64,000 nucleotides of DNA from Hysterangium stoloniferum (Eukaryota; Basidiomycota; Agaricomycetes; Hysterangiales; Hysterangiaceae), in the NCBI GenBank assembly GCA_015178975.1, contig WHVD01000029.1, forward strand, positions 558,001-622,000, read 5' to 3'. This document shows, piece after piece, positions 32,652 through 45,175 of this stretch. The position numbers and the translations under genes are program-made. The notes beneath the pieces were generated by a model. It searched no databases, was not told the origin of the DNA, and was given only the letters and a program-made list of their open reading frames with translations. Position 1 is the first letter of the stretch; each line of letters starts with the position of its first letter.

Positions 32652-33535
32652 TGTTACGACTCGGCATCCCGGCCCCAGATCTCATCCCATTAGCGTCAAT
32701 TTAAGCTTACTTGCTCTTATGCGCCGTACCGTCCCCCAGACACGCACTCAGACTTTTACAATGTGTAATCATCAATTTTTAATAAAGAAATTATTCTCCT
32801 GCCATAATGAGACAAATTTCTGTTGTTGTATTTACATAATAGCATCTAAAATTAAGTTTTTATAAAAAAAGTCTTATTATCTGGACCAAAAAGGAGATGT
32901 GTAAGAATAAAATTCATTAGGATATCACTCTGTGACATTAGTGTTGAAATAGGATGGATAGTAACTTGCAGGATTCCCGGTGTTGATGGCAGCGAGTTGA
33001 GGGGGGTCGATTAAGCGTGTGGTGACTGGACCATTTAACACTGGGTAAAGGGGGGCTATAGGATATGTTTGTGAATTTTGTGTTAAAATTTCGGGCCCTA
33101 CACGAGGAAAGGAAATGGCGAGTTGTGGATTCGTACAGGTACTTGTATTGCGATAATTGCGAAGCAGCATACCCTGACGATGGGATCCACTATTGTCACC
33201 ATCAGCGCCAACGGGAATTTAGCAAATAATTCCTCATTCTCTCGCAAATCATTTCTTTGCTATATTAATTATATACATACTTTTAATGCTTGAGGGCTAA
33301 TTTTCATATTGATGGCAGTTTTCGACATTGCCAGGCCTGAGGTTTTCCTTCTAATTTTCATAATGCTTGTGTTCCGGCTAGACTACACTGCTTTTAATAT
33401 CATTTGTCTGGGAGTTTATCAATTTATTTATAATAAATAAAAGTAGCTGGGGGCTCAATGAGGCGATATGACACCGGTATGACATAGCGAATATTGATGT
33501 GATCAGATCTGTGGCTGGGATGCCAAGTCGTAACA
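32652..33535. mobile_element. DNA element with about 37-base inverted ends
   Basis: The left end TGTTACGACTCGGCATCCC onward (32652-32688) and the reverse complement of the right end (33499-33535, TGTTACGACTTGGCATCCC onward) agree in about 32 of 37 positions. The 884-bp element has no recognisable transposase. Flanks give only AT on each side and no longer duplication. Ends of the TGTTA type occur both in LTRs and in some integrase-related DNA transposons; the long inverted match favours a DNA element. Confidence 0.6.
32925..33170 (-). CDS. Small unknown frame inside the inverted-end element
   Basis: 81 codons (MLLRNYRNTSTCTNPQLAIS to YFNTNVTE). No known motif; moderately rich in Asn, Thr and Pro. 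It may be chance. An in-frame stop lies about 50 bases upstream, so it cannot extend far without splicing. Confidence 0.2.
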   Translation of the reverse strand: MLLRNYRNTSTCTNPQLAISFPRVGPEILTQNSQTYPIAPLYPVLNGPVTTRLIDPPQLAAINTGNPASYYPSYFNTNVTE

Positions 33536-34384
33536 ATTGACTGAGTCCTGCATGCACACAGGAAACTCGTCTATATATGTGTTATTTCCACACATGCACA
33601 CAAAAAACCCGTCTTTTCCCCACAAATTATGATTTATCCAAAAACTCTTTGGACTCTTCTCCAAAAAAGGTGGACCCTCCACCTCAGGGGGGAATTTGTT
33701 AGCAGCCTGATCAAAACCCAACATAACTTTCATCTCACTGTCCCTTCCAACAGGAGTAGCCTTAGGAACCATACACTTGATGACATGAACAAGTCACTTG
33801 TAAGCCTCAGTCATCACTTCTTTTTCCAACAATGGCAATCCAGCATCCTTGGTGGACCTAGCACCTGAACCAGACAGATCCCACACTCTTGCAGTCCACT
33901 GAGTTATGTATCTGAAAAGGAAACATGACTCATGTTTAATGTATTGTCTATCTAGATATTCTGGCATTCAGAACAAGTGACTGAATTTAGTGACATTGAA
34001 CATACATACATCATCAAATGTATTATGCACCTTTTGAAAAAATCCTCTGGCCTAGGCCCAAATGAACTGAACTCATTCTGCCATGCCTTCACATATTGTG
34101 AGAAGGTAATCCAACCCCAACCATCACTTTTTTTGCCCAAAATGTCTTTGATTGTACTGTGCAGTGTTTTATAAACTGATTGGAAAAATAGGCTCCAACC
34201 AGTCTGCTACTGTGTCCAGTCCTTCACCTTCTTAGCAAATAACAAATTACTAGCAATCTCATCCCAAAGGGGAAATCCTTTATTAGTGGGATTCTGCAAA
34301 GTCATATGTACCATGAATACATTATTTCTTCTGAGCTAGATCTCATGTAAAATAATGTGATAACCTTATTGAATAGTATAAACA
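33536..34384 (-). pseudogene. Unrecognised minus-strand coding remnant
   Basis: Read on the minus strand from about 34300 there are protein-like segments: NPTNKGFPLWDEIASNLLFA, then GWGWITFSQYVKAWQNEFSS and FGPRPEDFF near 34050, and MVPKATPVGRDSEMKVMLGF near 33760 leading to a Cys-containing stretch. They lie in more than one frame with stops between. I do not recognise the family; the surroundings suggest a decayed transposon protein, but a host pseudogene is possible. Confidence 0.35.
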
Positions 34385-34930
34385 GTACCTCTCAAATCAG
34401 AAGGCCCATGGGCTCTGATGAGGTTGAGAGTGTTGTACTTGAGATGAGAGGTGGAGATATGTAGAGTAGAATATATGCTAAAGTTTCTGGGGGGAACTAA
34501 GTTGATTTTCTGACCAAATTGTATGTACAAACATCAGCTAGACTATATAGACTGTGGAATGTATGCAATACCAAATCCAGTAATAATGAAAGCCTAAACA
34601 AGTAATCATGAATCAGGACGAGTAAACACCAAACTAGGTGTTAGGGACAGAATGGAACAGAGGTGGAGTGTGAAACATGACAGGTCATTTGACCATAATG
34701 GGAGGGGGCTCAGTTAGAGGGCTGATGGGTTGTCTGGGCAGAGTCTGGTGACTGGTGCATGAAACAGAGTTGGATATAGACAGGTTCAATGTGCATGGGT
34801 CCCAGTGGGTTGTCTGATGACTGATGCATGAGACACAGAGGGTTGGCATAGACAGGTTTGAATGTGTGGGTGGGTCCCAGTGGACAGGAGGAGCAATATG
34901 GATTACCCTTCTTTACTGGTGACTGTAGCA
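34385..34930 (-). mobile_element. LTR fragment (TGTTACGAC family), reverse orientation
   Basis: Its reverse complement matches parts of 20540-21060 (for example the words ACACCAAACTAGGTGTT, ACAGGTCATTTGACC and ATACCAAATCCAGTAATAAT in plus reading). Neither terminus is complete. It abuts the truncated gag of the large gypsy element. Confidence 0.7.
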
Positions 34931-34979
34931 GTCTGGTTAAGTCATTATCAGGCCATCTTATTGGCGCAGGACTTATTCA

Positions 34980-36545
34980 CATGACCAGGAACCCTTGAGG
35001 ATCTGACCCACTTGATTCCCGAATGGTTGAGTGAGGTTACTTCTGTTATGGAAGGAGGAAGGATGATTTTTAAGCAGGAAGCATTCTCCTTATTCCTCGA
35101 AGTGCTCCATGCACACGATGATGCATTGCAAATCCTTCACATCCTACTCGGTGGGGATCACATCATGCCCAAGGTTGACTACCAGTATATATACATCTGA
35201 ATGTTGGAGGAATCTCTTAACGGGGTCACTCGAAATTCATCATTCGCGTATTTTACTCTAAGGGGTCGGTTGAGGCAAAATCAGAGGAGACTCAATAAGA
35301 TGGTTTTGGAAGTGCTCTACCCTTATAACAAGTGCCTGATTCGCCCATCTCCACAACTAGTTCATTTGTTCGTAACCTAAATGGGTCTCCTGACACTCGT
35401 TTCCTTCATTCGCTCAATTGTCCCATTATTTTGCAAGACTTCCCGTTGGATATGAGGATGCAAGTTGCAGACCATCTTCAGGAAAAGGGGATGGAAATCT
35501 GCACTCCCTTCCACCAACCTCAGCTGCATCGGCCTTTGAATATGATTGAAATTGAGAGAGAAATCTCGAAGGAACTCAGCCCGACACCCCACCAGGGGAT
35601 TCATCGCTCTCGTGTCGTGTTCAAATGAATTCCAGATAATCCTACCTTCGGTGATGAACTACCCACGACTAGGAATAGATCAGTTGCCAACAGGGGTTGA
35701 CTGTCCTTCTCTACCACATTCACCGAGGCCATAGCTGGTCAGGTTGCTGGTCAAGGATCTCTGAACCCAGACGATCCCCACCATTCCCTGCCGATCTCCT
35801 CGAATCCCTTTCTGCCACCAGGAGGACCCCCTAGCAGTTCATCCAGGAGCTCTAGTAGTTCAGACTATGCAGGGAATTCAGGACATGGGGGGCATCATGG
35901 TGGAGTACCTAACTCTCCCTTTCGAACTCCAATGCAGCCTCGAGCCAGTGTGCCTATCGATGATTTACCTAAGGATAAAAAGATCTCTCTTAACACCAAC
36001 GACATCAAGATAAAATGGTCTGACCTTCCTGAATACAATGGAACTCAATCCAAAGCCTTGGACTACATCATGGATATCATGAGTCTCTTGGAGATCTCAG
36101 ACTCCATGAGCACATTGTTAGGAGTTGTTCTGCCAAGACAACTCACTGGTAATGCCAAGATCTGGTGGAGCACTCTAGACTGTGAACATTGCACTGAATT
36201 CAGTCGATCTCACGGATTGTTCCTTTGGGGTATTGTAGAGGGATTACTCGGAACTCGTTGGCACAAATCCTTAGCCTTAGAATGGGAAGCCATGAAATTT
36301 TGACACGTCAGCCACAATCGGGAGACACCTATTCACTATATTCAATGGAGAATTAAGCTTTATTGATTCTTGTATGGCTTCCACCAAAATCGAAAGGACG
36401 AAACATGCAGACTCATACTCACACTGCCTATGGAATGGCTTTACCTTCTACACGGACAACCCATTAACGACATCATGAGCTTACAGACTTATGCTAACAA
36501 TCTGCAAGAGGCTCTGATTAATGCTTGGGTCCAAACACATTGAGA
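34980..36545 (+). mobile_element. gag region of the large chromovirus
   Basis: Fossil part. LDPLDSRMV-type and SLFLEVLHAHDDALQILHIL segments, and further on KIKWSDLPEYNGTQSKALDY and PRQLTGNAKIWWSTLD, the latter resembling the capsid region of gypsy gag. The first part is shared with the non-autonomous element at 56777-57340 (LLSDLLCVHDDLLQIMHILL), which shows that the two elements are relatives. Confidence 0.75.
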
Positions 36546-37539
36546 GTGTTATCAGTTGCAGAAGCCCAGAGTCATGATCGCCGAACAGGAAGAATCGGAT
36601 CTCTGGCATGAAGAAGAGCACTTCAGGGGAATCGATTCCACTAATCAAGGCCACGTCCTTCTCAGCGAAGCTGAAGATAAAACCACCCCTAGAAGATCCA
36701 ACACGAAACAGGGTAAAAAACACGGCAAGTTCTTTTTTGAACGAAGTGACAAGAAAAGCATTGCTAAACCCCCAAAGGCGTGCTGGATTTGGGGGAGCTT
36801 AGAGCATTTTAAGATTGACTGCCCTCATGCTGGTAAGATGTCGCACTATGTCTCTATTAACAAATGCTCCATGCAGAACCCAACCAAGGAGGGGGAGGAT
36901 CAGAGGGCTTACGAAACGGTTTATGGATTAAGCATACAGGGACAAGTACATAATGTTGATGAGGAATTGATTTTCATTTCTGTCTACCTTCCTCCATCAG
37001 AGGACGAGGTTGTTTTAGATGTGAGTTCATCCCCAAATGAGAACGAAGTATCGCAAGTCTATGTTTCTATATCAGACTATGATTTCCTTGAGAAAGGAGA
37101 CTGGCTAGATGCTCATTGTCAGAACCAGAAAGGTCTGACTGAGACGGGAGCCTTATTGCGATCTAAACCTCCTACCATTGAGGAAATCGTTGACGAGGAA
37201 GTATTTGCAAACCGATCTAAAGAAATAAGTCAGACCTACGTTATAGAAGACCCCTCTGAGTTAGAGGGATCGGAGGAGGAGAACTTCCCCTTCGACCCAG
37301 GGCAGTTACCCAACCTAATTCCTTGTGACGAATTGGATTCTGAAGTGGACGACTTTGTTCTGAATGTACCTAACGGTAGACATGTCAGGAGGGATGTCAA
37401 GCTGGCCATAAGAAAGGAAAGCAAAAGACCCAGGGTCCAATACCCTCGATCCAGTCAGCTTATGAAAGAGGATTTGACCATTATCTACCACAGAAGGGAT
37501 CCCCCGGGTGGATACTCCAGTATTGGGATTTCAGCATTA

Positions 37540-37866
37540 CGCATCTACAGATGCGTAGGGGACTCCAAATCCTCTAATCCTATTAAAATCAGGCTGGACA
37601 CCGGAGCCGATCTTTCCTTAATTTCGGAGGATTTCTATAAGGAACTAGTGGACCACCCCAAGCTCAAGCAAGGACTTAAATTACACCTTGTACAGCTTAC
37701 CGGTAATGCTAAGGTTTTAGGATATGTTAATATCCCCATTTACCTCGAGGACGACACCAGTATGCTCCTTAAATTTACTGCCAAAATGTACGTTGTCCGA
37801 GGCATGACTGTCCCAATTCTTCTCGGTGAAGACTTTCATGTGAACTATGAAATTGGAACACTATGA
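37540..37866 (+). mobile_element. Protease region of the large chromovirus
   Basis: Fossil part. RLDTGADLSLISEDFY is a retropepsin active-site segment and MTVPILLGEDFHVNYEI is the typical downstream LGxDF-type motif. It lies at the end of a 436-codon open stretch starting at 36556 that also carries an acidic, low-complexity linker. Confidence 0.85.
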
Positions 37867-38307
37867 GACCAGCCGTTGGGCTCTAGATTGATTCTGCCAG
37901 GGAGGGCAGGGTCTATCCCAGCCAGTTCCTCCAAGGAGCCACAGCCTTTGGCCTTTTCAATTAGCAAGATCCCCCTTGAGGAACTAGCCAATGACTCACC
38001 TGAATTGACTTCCAAACCAGACAAAGGGGTGCATACTGAAAGAGTCGCACGGGCCCTACAGGATTGTACTATAGAGCCAGAATCAGCTTGACTAGTACCA
38101 GTTTTTGTTGGTGATCTTATTGGTGACCAATGGATAATTGAGGGAGCCATGCTGCAGAATGATGATGGGAGTATACTAGCTGCTCCCACCACTGCTATCT
38201 CTAGGGAATGCACCATGATACCTCTCACTAACCCCTCTCTGACACCAAGAATCATTTGATGAGGGGAAACCGTTGGATTAATTCACGATGCAAATGAAGG
38301 GGCCCAG

Positions 38308-39492
38308 ATGCCTAGATCTTCAACTGAGAAAGCATCGATGCAGTCAATGGCTACCAAGATCGCTCACCTCGTGGAGAGCCTATTGAGAATAGAAGAGGAG
38401 CATGTCCTTAATCCTCAACCTTCCGGACAGCCTCCAGAACAGGAACTTGCAGACGATTTTGACCCAGCAGGCCCTAAAACATCAGAAGTCGCCACCACGG
38501 AAACATTTCGAGTGGAGGACCGACATAAGTTGGTCAATTTAGGACCTGACATTCCGGCTGATGTCTCCTCCTGCCTAGAGTCAGTACTGACTAAGAATGT
38601 TCAAGCCTTTGGAGTAGATGGGCATTTAGGACAAGTAGACATCAAAGTCAATGTCCCGTTGAAAGAAGGCATGCAACCTATTTCGATGTCAATGCTTCCA
38701 ACTTCCCCAGCCAATAGGAAGGTCATTGATGAGCAAATGGATACTTGGTTTCAACAGGGAGTAATCGAACCATCCAAAAGTCCTTGGGGGGCGCCAGCCT
38801 TCGTTGTCTATTGTAATGGGAAACCGAGAGTGGTGATTGACTATAGAAAATTGAATAGCCTAACAGTTCCCGACAAATTCCCATTGCCACATCAGTCCAA
38901 AATCATGCAAGCACTTTCAGGGGCCAACATCCTATCTTCCTTTGATACATTAGCTGGCTTTCCCCAACTCGAAATGTTAGAAGAAGATAAACCAAAGACT
39001 GCTTTCAGATCCCATCAAGGACTGTGGCAATTCAGGCGAATGCCCTTTGGACTTCGTAATGGACCCTCTATATTCCAGAGAGTTATGCAAACTGTACTCG
39101 CACCTTACCTATGGATATTCTGTCTCGTTTATATTGACGACATTGTGATCTTTTCTAAGACATGGGATGACCATTTAGAGCATCTAGATCAGGTTTTACA
39201 AGCCATAATTGCAGCAGGAATCACTCTCTCACCCAAAAAATGCTACGTTGGGTATAACTCAATTCTATTACTAGGTCATAAGGTGTCTAGACTCGGTTTT
39301 TCAACCCACCAAGAGAAGGTCACTGCCATACTGGAAGTAGCTACTCCTTCCAAGATAGCAGATCTTCAACGCTTTCTAGGGATGGTCCTGTACTTTTCAG
39401 CTTACATACCATTTTATTCCTGGATAATTACTCCGCTCTTTAACCTCTTAAAGAAAGGAGTCCATTGGACTTGGGATTCAGAACACGCCTGA
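38308..39492 (+). mobile_element. Reverse transcriptase region
   Basis: Fossil part. GVIEPSKSPWGAPAFVV, VVIDYRKLNSLT, the palm motif LVYIDDIVIFSKTWDDH (YIDD) and LGHKVSRLGFS, followed by the connection KIADLQRFLGMVLYFSAYI, all in the order usual for Ty3/gypsy RT. Open over 394 codons. Confidence 0.92.
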
Positions 39493-39516
39493 GCTTTTGA
39501 AGACATCAAGGTTGCG

Positions 39517-39990
39517 TTGAGCTCTGCTCCAGTACTTGGACACCCTGCGAGTGGCATCCCTTATCGGTTATACATGGACACTTCGGACTTCGGACTGGGA
39601 TGTTGTCTTCAACAAATACAGAAAATGACACTCAGGGATCTAAAGGACACTAAAATCTATGCCCAAGCAAGATCAGCCTTCAATCAATCTCAAGACATGC
39701 CCATTTTCGTTACTCATTATAAAACCAAGGAGCCGGAATTCACTTGGGCAGATTCCTGGGCCTCAGATTTTGATGACACCAGTGTCACAGTCGAGCGCAT
39801 CATTGCATATTGGAGCCGCACGCTCAAGAAAGTGGAATGTAATTATTCAGCCATGGAGCGAGAAGCGTTAGCTGCTAAGGAGGGACTAGTCCATTTCCAG
39901 CCCTTTATTGAAGGAGAACATATCCTTTTGATCACTGACCATGTGGTGTTACAATGGGCCAGATCTTACGAGAATACCAATCGTTGACTG
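39517..39990 (+). mobile_element. RNase H region
   Basis: Fossil part. YMDTSDFGLGCCL, then AYWSRTLKKVECNYSAMERE and LLITDHVVLQWA are the standard motifs of gypsy RNase H. Confidence 0.85.
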
Positions 39991-40499
39991 GCCACATGGG
40001 GGGCGGTATACACTGCATACCCCGGTCTGGAAATCTTACATTGAGTGGGGTGGGTACACAGCAATGTTGACCCACTGTCTAGACTTCCTCAAGTACCTGA
40101 CTGTGCTAGTCCCGCGAGAGATGACCTCTTACCAATCATAGCAGATTCTCACAACCGGAATGACACTGAGACATTATGGGAGAACAAACCAGCGGAAAAG
40201 GCCATCTTCCTCACTCAGCATGAGTTAGTTGAACCAGTTGGGACAATGGAAGAGGTCCCCCAAATGAAATGGGATTTACACAACCTCCCCAGAAACAATG
40301 AAATTGACGAGGTGACCTTTAATCTCTTGAACCCCCAATTGCTCATAGAAATTGATGAGAATTATGTCAAGAAACTTCATGATGGATATCAGAAAGATCC
40401 TGCCTTCAAAAATCATTATGCCGCTGATCCCATTTCCCCAAATATGGTAGCTATCCCCTCGCACTATTTCATTGGCAAGAATAAGCTATTATTCTTTTG

Positions 40500-42471
40500 A
40501 GATTTGGAGAAAAGTCGAATCTGCGTACCTAGCAGCATGATGTCAACCATACTCAAATTGATAACCCCTTCGAAGGAGCTCATGCAGGTGGTCGCAGACT
40601 TTTTCAACTGATGAAGGATCAATTTTTCTGGCCTAGGATGTTACAGGACTGTGTGGCATATGCTTGCAGCTGTGACATATGCCAGAAAACTAAGGTTGAT
40701 CATTCCACTCGACAGGGAGCTCTTTGACCCACGGATGTACCCTTAAGGCCATTTGAGGTTGTCTCAATGGACCTGATTACCGGATTGCCTCCTTCTACAG
40801 AAGGCACCTACTCAACCATCTTTGTCGCTGTGGATAAACTCACGCATTTCTTAATTTGTGAGCCCACGACTTCAGATCTATCTGCAGAAGGATTCACATG
40901 AATATTTGTGAATAAAGTAGCAGCTCCTTTTGGCTTACCCTCAAGGATAATCTGTGATCGAGACAAGAGATGGACCTGTAGGTTCTGGAGAGAAGTCTGC
41001 AAGGTACATATATGGAAGCGCCCTCATGGTATCTTCGTCTCACCATCCTCAAACTGATGGTCAAACGGACAATGCCAATGCCATCATTGAGCAAATGCTC
41101 AGAGCATACTGCACTTCTTCGAAAGAGGAATGGTCTAAATGGACTCAGATAGTGGCTCATACCTACAATTCGACGGTTCAGAGTTCAACAAGTTATGCAC
41201 CGGCCTTTTTGCTTATGGGATACCTACCAAGAGGAATGTCTCACTGGAGGATAGTCACAATTCATTGAATACACGAAATTTTATGAAAAACTCCTCATAT
41301 TTTTAAGTGAGACTATTTCTCCTGGCTATGACTACATGTTTTAGAAATTTATATTTCATTAACCCAAAATTTCATCTTTAAGACTTGTACATTCCCTTAA
41401 AATATGCACAAATGTCATGGTTATACAAGATTATCTGGGTTGTTACCTAATCTTTGGGATAAAATACATTCTCTAGTATCTCCATGACTTTTAAAATGTC
41501 CACAGACATTATAGTTAACCAAAATTATTTGGGTTATGACTTAATCCTTGGGATGAGATGCATTCTCTTGTATATTATACAAACTTTCAAATGTAGTTCA
41601 TATAATTTAAATTCATTTGGTTTAGAAAGTTAACCAGAACTATCTGGCCAACCAATCCATGTTGTGGAATTTATCCCCAAAAGGATAATCTATATATGTT
41701 TGTTTGACTAACTTTTGTCAGATACAAGATAAATATTAATATTTCCTTATTCTCCAGAATATTATCTGATAGGCTGAATTTGATTAAATATTAATTTTAC
41801 AACAAACAATATAAATATATATACTTTAGTGGATAAACAGCTTTTAAAGTTTTCAGTTATCCTCCACTGCCTAGGAGGGGACGACCCCATGGTTCCCAGG
41901 GAATTGTCCAATAGCCCTTTAGCCGACCAATGGATTTTAGAATTGGAAAACCATCAACAGGTGGTGCGGGACTCGATTGCATGAGCACAAGAAATGCAAG
42001 CTCACAGCTACAATAAGAAAAGGAGACCAGTGGAAGATATCTCAGAAGGAGATTATGTCCTAATCAATCCCCATTCCCTCAAGCTTGTCAAAGCCAAAGG
42101 ACCTGGGAGGAAACTTATACAAAGACGAATAGGACCGTTCGAAGTCTTGGAGAAGATCAATCCTCAAGTCTTTTGACTCTGCATTCCCTCGGATTATCAA
42201 CTACACCCAGTGATCAACTGAGACCATCTTAAAAAATACCATCTCCCCCAAGGAATTCAGATCGAGGGAGCTACTCGAGAATCCTCGGGAACTAGACCAT
42301 AATGATGAGGAGTATGAGGTAGAAGCTATAGTAGGACACAAAAAGCATTGAAATCGACTCCTCTTCCAAGTTCGATGGAAAGGGTATGGACCAGAAGAGG
42401 ACACCTGGTTAAACGGCAATGACCTTCATAACGCACCCGCTCTTCTCAGAGCTTACAAAACTATTTACTGA
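40500..42471 (+). mobile_element. Integrase and chromodomain region
   Basis: Fossil part. An HHCC zinc region (GRRLFQLMKDQFFWPRM, CDICQKTK at about 40680), a catalytic core with SMDLITGLPPSTEGTYSTIF and SSHHPQTDGQTDNANAIIEQ, a C-terminal GPFEVLEKINPQVF segment, and a chromodomain-like end (LLFQVRWKGYGPEEDTW). The chromodomain places the element among chromoviruses, which tend to integrate in heterochromatin. Confidence 0.85.
41242..41879. mobile_element. AT-rich insertion in the integrase region, 638 bp
   Basis: Left edge CACTGGAGGATA and right edge TATCCTCCACTG are inverted repeats (11 of 12), integrase-type sequence lies on both sides, and the inside is strongly AT-rich without genes. Such ends resemble hAT-type MITEs, but no 8-bp duplication is visible, so the class stays open. 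Confidence 0.5.
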
Positions 42472-42639
42472 ATCTAACAATCATTTCACCTTTTCATGAT
42501 GACAACACTGTTTATTTACTTTAACTCTACTCCTTACTATTCACCCCCCTCGGCTTTTTACCTCAATAACCAAGCGGAGCTTGAATTTAATATAAAAACA
42601 TAAAACTGCTAAAAGAAAATTTTATCCCCCTATCCCTTC

Positions 42640-45160
42640 CCTCCATGTCAAACTCTCAAACTAGTACACTATGTTGCAGGACCAACAACCCAAACCCAAA
42701 TTCCCCAACTTCAAAAGAATACCGTGACCCCAACCTATTGATACTTCTACCACATCGTCTCATACTGCAAACGTCGAGCACAGTATGGGTAATTCTGGGA
42801 TGCCATCGTCGGTGCACTCCACCTCGCAGGACAATGACAGGCACCTCCACCAACTCGGGAAGCAGCACTGCTTTCACTCCATATACTCCTCCCCCCAGAC
42901 CCCAACTCCCCAATTTCAAAAGAATACCTCGACCTCAAATGATGGTTTCCCTTCCCCCACTGCCTCGAACAGAAATTGTCGAGCACCTGGGGGAAGCCTC
43001 TTTGTCCACATACCCTACACGGATGGACCCCATTCCAGAAGGCGTGTCCCAGCCTTCCAGTACTTGGGGGGCTCCCTCGGGAGCATGGAGCGAAACCCCC
43101 CACCCCCTCGTAGTATCCTCCCTTCCACTGAGGAGATCAGGAAGAAATGACAGTCTGAGGCTTTCTCTGCGCAGGTTCAGGAGGAATTGAAAACACTCAA
43201 GAGGAAGAGGAGAGAGGAGTACTTAGAAGGACAGCGAAAGAGGGGTGCTAGGGATAATGTCCCCTCAAAGCAGACACAGCGGGAATGGAGGAGAATGGAA
43301 GGAAACAGCAACCCTTCAATCATCGCTCCCCCCCCTGGTCCATAAATGGATGGATTTCGCTGAGACAGATTGCAGTGATGGGGGTACGCCATGCGTTTGG
43401 AGTGTGGGACAGAAAAGCAAGAAAGGAAAGGATGGGGTCACCTTCTATGATTGGGACAAAGTACAAGGATCAAGCTACAAAGCATTGCATTGCAATGTGG
43501 GGACGGAGTCACACTACCTCCCAGACCTCCTTCCCAACGTGGGCCTCAGGAACAAACCTACCAGATGGGACCCATCGACTTCTCATCCGATTCGGAGGAT
43601 GCCGATCACACTACCCCACCTATGACAGCAGGTACCTCGGCACTGATTGCCACGAAGGGTTTTTACTTCTGGACAACATTCACTTCTTCACAAGTGACCC
43701 TAATCAACGACGAAAACTGCCAACTTCCGTCAGAGTTTGGAGGGGGTATCATCCAGCTGATCCTGTGATGTCGCCCAGCTCCACTCCTCTCCCTCCACCT
43801 CCATCAGTTTCTTCCGTGCCTGCACTGCAACGCTTTACACCCTTTTCAGAGCTGCCGGGAGGTCATGAACCATCCACTGATCTGCCTTCTCTTCCTCCCA
43901 TACTGTTGCCCCTCCTCCCAGCAGAACCTTCCCCCATGCCACCGCCTTCGCCTGCACCCAAGCCCTCTCCAGCACCGCAGCCAACCCCACCCCTCTGCAT
44001 GTCCCCTGAACCCCTTGTCGTCACCCACTCTACCCCAGCGCCAATCTTCCCCACAGTGTCAGATGCTTCCCTGGTTCCCCTGCCAGCGCGGAGCCCACCC
44101 CCCATCTCTCCCTGCTCACCTTGCTGGGGAGCCCCATTCATCAACCCAATACTATGTTGATGGATGTTGATCACCCTGTCCAGGACTTCCTCGCGGGGCC
44201 TTCCTCAGTCATGGAGGAAGTCCTCAAAGTGCCTCCCCCAGCCATGGATGTCGTTGAGGAACCCCCCCCTCCCTGCCACAGAGGTCTTCAAGGAGCCTCC
44301 CCCAGCCATGGAAGTCTTCGAGCAGCCTCCCCCCTTAAGCGAGAAAGTGAAGGGGAAGTGGAAAGCTGACATTCAGGTGGATGGGCCCCTTGACCCTTTC
44401 CCGGCTGACCCCATTTGTCGCCCCCTGTCACAGCTGCCCTCTCCCCCTCACTCTTGGGACGCAGCCGACTTGGCTCGTTTCTTACAGACTGGTTGGATGC
44501 ACGTGTCCATCAACTACCCCTCTGACATTTTCACAGTGGGTAACGTGCCTGGGGCCAACCTTGTGGCACCCCCTTCTTAAAGGACATGTCCAAGGGTATA
44601 GCGGATCTCTCATGTTATCGGATCACATGGGTACCTTTTACTTGTGCATCAATGATCCTAAGGAACAGCTGCGATTAGCAGAGGATATCGAGCGGGTTGA
44701 GCTCTCTATGTTTCGGTCCCTGCTTGTTGATTCCTCCTGTATCCTTCCTGAGCACACACCAATCCACTTGGCTGTCGACCTAGTTGACCTGTTGGAGCAT
44801 CTGTTGTCAGATTCCAACACCCTGGGAGGACTTCCCTCTGGTGGAGATGCAAGCTGTGTACCTCTTCTCACTCCTGCCCCACTGTCACTACACCCCCAGC
44901 CTCCTCTCATCGCTCGCCTCACTGACGCCTCCACTGACCACGTTCGTGCCGTCATTCACACATGCCAGAAGGCCTACAGCCATTGGGTTGACATCCACCA
45001 GCGATGTTTCAAAATGGGAAGACATTGCCCTCTCCTTTCGTGCCAAGTGTCTCACCTGGGGAAATGCTATCCTACACCTTGGAGGTTCCTCACAGGACAC
45101 ATGGGGAGGAGTTCCAAATATCCTTCGCCACCTTCTTTGACATAGTTCTTCGACCTGGGG
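42640..45160 (+). mobile_element. Long proline-rich 3' region of the large chromovirus
   Basis: Fossil part. Several overlapping plus-strand frames (42645-43190, 43285-44160, 44164-44580, 44381-45145) encode Pro/Ser-rich sequence such as PPPSPAPKPSPAPQPTPP, and a less biased part reading ITYWVTCLGPTL-like and LARFLQTGWMHVSINYP. Base composition is C-rich here, unlike pol. Most gypsy elements have little sequence between chromodomain and 3' LTR, so this is an additional module of unknown function. Confidence 0.6.
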
Positions 45161-45175
45161 GGCACTGTGAGAGGT

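Noticed and set aside
34385-34930. 5' LTR of the large chromovirus
   Set aside because: It belongs to the TGTTACGAC family in reverse orientation, whereas the element's 3' LTR is of the TGTGAG...CTTCACA family.
43863-44174. Minus-strand Gly-rich frame opposite the proline-rich region
   Set aside because: It mirrors C-rich sequence on the other strand and has no independent signal.
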